NCBI GenBank assembly: GCA_965247125.1
Contig: CBDFGO010000003.1
Location: 496,001-560,000, forward strand
Reading direction: 5' to 3'
Source: CALBJU01 sp965247125
GTDB taxonomy: Bacteria > Bacteroidota > Rhodothermia > Rhodothermales > UBA10348
DNA: 64,000 nucleotides
The position numbers and the translations under genes are program-made. This document shows, piece after piece, positions 62,958-64,000 of the stretch. Below the pieces are notes generated by a model. The model saw only the letters and a list, made by a program, of their open reading frames with translations, was not told where the DNA came from and did no database searches. Numbering within the stretch: position 1 is the first letter of the stretch; every line of letters begins with the position of its first letter.

Positions 62958-63139
62958 TCGCTCTCCGTTTGGTCTTCCTGATACTTTTTGAGAAGGTCCT
63001 CCGTCTTGTCCTCGATTGAGCTGTCTCTGAGCCCCTTGAAGTCAATCAGGGAAGAGAACACCTGGAATCGGTAGAAAGCGAGCACGACAGCGGCCCCGCC
63101 AGCCAGTATCCAACCGATATTGCTGAGATCGAAAGGCAT
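62954..63139 (-). CDS. Small single-helix membrane protein
   Basis: A protein of about 61 residues with one hydrophobic helix near the N-terminus (GWILAGGAAVVLAFYRF) and a charged, acidic C-terminus (EDKTEDLLKKYQEDQ). No family is recognised. ATG 63139 is taken as start; a preceding TTG adds one residue. It follows the NTF2-like secreted gene after about 7 bp on the same strand, so they are probably cotranscribed. Its stop overlaps the pirin stop on the other strand. Confidence 0.6.
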   Translation of the reverse strand: MPFDLSNIGWILAGGAAVVLAFYRFQVFSSLIDFKGLRDSSIEDKTEDLLKKYQEDQTESD

Positions 63140-63146
63140 CAAATCG

Positions 63147-63644
63147 TCAGGGACGGTTATCGGGAATGGGTGGACGTTCCTTGCAGCCGTCTTGTTCTAC
63201 TGTGTAGGCTAGGGAAGCTACCTTCCAGCCTTCTGAGGATTTTACGAGTGTGAAAGTGTCGATACCACAGCGACTGAACGTACCCTCGATATGGAAGTCG
63301 TACTGCGCCCACAGAACGGCTACGCCTTGCTGGATATGAATCTCATATTCGAAGATCCGCTCGTGAAAGTTGGCGGACATTGACCCCACTCGCGAGGCGA
63401 ACTCCTCGCTCGTCGTCACATTGGTGGAGGCTATTCCCTCGCGATTTCCCGTAGAGATCAGGATACTTCCGGGCAGCATCGCGCTTCGAATCAGCTCTTC
63501 GTCCCCCGTGTTGATCCCGGTCATCACGTTTTGGGCCGTTTCGACGATGAGATCTTCCTCAGTCTGCGCCCAGGCCGTGGGCACCAAGAGCATCAGGGCG
63601 ACAATTATCAGAATAGACGGCTTGGGGTGGAGCGGGGTGGGCAT
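63147..63644 (-). CDS. Secreted NTF2-like protein
   Basis: A 165-residue protein with a signal peptide (ending near PTAWAQ) and an NTF2/SnoaL-like mature part: TAQNVMTGINTGDEELIRSAMLPGS, then VAVLWAQYDFHIEGTFSRCGIDTFTLVKSSEGWKV. It resembles the DUF4440 lipoprotein at 44058 in fold but lacks a lipobox. Function is unknown. ATG 63644 gives a good signal sequence. It is 15 bp from the end of the T9SS cargo gene to its right, on the same strand, so probably part of one unit. Confidence 0.75.
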   Translation of the reverse strand: MPTPLHPKPSILIIVALMLLVPTAWAQTEEDLIVETAQNVMTGINTGDEELIRSAMLPGSILISTGNREGIASTNVTTSEEFASRVGSMSANFHERIFEYEIHIQQGVAVLWAQYDFHIEGTFSRCGIDTFTLVKSSEGWKVASLAYTVEQDGCKERPPIPDNRP

Positions 63645-63659
63645 GATGACATGTCAGAA

Positions 63660-64000
63660 TTAATTCAGAAAGACGACCTTCTTGGTTTCCATGGAATCGC
63701 CAATGTCGATTAACAGAATATAATTCCCCGAAGCCAGTCTGACACCGGAATCATCCCGTCCATCCCATTTCAACTCGTAGTCGCCGGGCTGTTTAAACTC
63801 CGTTGGAAAGGTGCGGTGCATCCGCCCCAGAACGTCAATGATCTGAACACCGACACTTGACGGCTTGTCGAGACGGTACCTGAGCGTCGTCGACTCCGTA
63901 AACGGGTTGGGGAAGGGCGGATCCATCGTAAATGATTCAGGCACTACCGGTGGCTCGATTGCCGTGCTGATCGGTTCGAGACCAGAAAGGGTGTAGAGTC
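63660..64000 (-). CDS. C-terminal end of a T9SS cargo protein, 5' end outside window
   Basis: An open frame continues through position 64000 with no stop. The visible 113 residues are a type A T9SS sorting domain: MDPPFPNPFTESTTLRYRL, then VGVQIIDVLGRMHRTF, WDGRDDSGVRLASGNYIL and the final basic-hydrophobic end METKKVVFLN. The apparent start at 63944 is an internal GTG and not real. The upstream part cannot be identified. It adds to the T9SS clients in the window. Confidence 0.88.
   Translation of the reverse strand, partial: LYTLSGLEPISTAIEPPVVPESFTMDPPFPNPFTESTTLRYRLDKPSSVGVQIIDVLGRMHRTFPTEFKQPGDYELKWDGRDDSGVRLASGNYILLIDIGDSMETKKVVFLN

Overview
The window looks like a chromosomal segment of an aerobic, probably marine member of the Rhodothermales / Bacteroidota side of the tree. 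Three things point there: an alternative complex III operon running straight into SCO and a caa3-type oxidase, an arrangement known from Rhodothermus marinus; a full-length SprA translocon of the type IX secretion system (T9SS); and several secreted proteins ending in T9SS sorting domains. No phage, insertion sequence, CRISPR array, rRNA or tRNA was recognised.

Layout. 1-6 kb: the end of a 7Fe ferredoxin gene, a DUF2752/TM2 pair, and two paralogous secreted metallopeptidases on the minus strand flanking a small lipoprotein gene. 6-8 kb: msrB-msrA, converging on an FG-GAP repeat protein. 8-16.3 kb, minus strand: an ABC-F ATPase, a polyprenyl glycosylphosphotransferase, nadC, an acyl-CoA thioesterase, accA, and a large fusion of a family 2 glycosyltransferase with a degenerate sugar transferase. 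16.5-18 kb: a MATE exporter. 18-31 kb: actABCDEF, a small single-helix gene, SCO, coxB (with fused cytochrome c), coxA, coxC and coxD, closed by a strong terminator. 31-36 kb: a nucleosidase-like gene, metF, ybeY, a frameshifted DUF423 gene, lipB and small unknown genes. 36-43.8 kb: sprA. 44-50 kb: a DUF4440 lipoprotein, a lone FbpB-like permease and the conserved dnaX-ybaB-recR set. 50-55 kb: dinB, unknown genes and an FtsX-type permease broken by a frameshift. 55-62 kb: a BNR-repeat protein coupled to a MoaD/ThiS-like protein; a GcvT-like gene with an IclR regulator; and, divergent from these, two tandem FAD oxidoreductases. 62-64 kb: VOC and pirin genes, small secreted proteins, and the C-terminus of another T9SS cargo.

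How the genes work together. The 18-31 kb block is a complete quinol-to-oxygen electron path: ACIII oxidises quinol and the caa3 oxidase reduces O2, with SCO probably loading CuA. The SprA gene and the secreted proteins with sorting domains form a secretion machine and its clients. The 56.3-61.7 kb block is the best candidate for an undescribed system: a GcvT-fold protein lacking the usual Asp pair, an IclR regulator, two PYROXD2-like flavoproteins, and between the divergent arms a clear promoter with overlapping IclR-type palindromes. I infer an inducible oxidative or demethylation pathway of unknown substrate.

Two sequence-level oddities recur. Short tandem duplications of 17-18 bp sit at gene ends or starts (11.8, 30.5, 56.3 and 58.5 kb), and two of them repeat the stop codon. 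Two otherwise intact genes (34.4 and 52.4 kb) are each broken by what looks like loss of one G from a short G run, so assembly error must be weighed against real decay.
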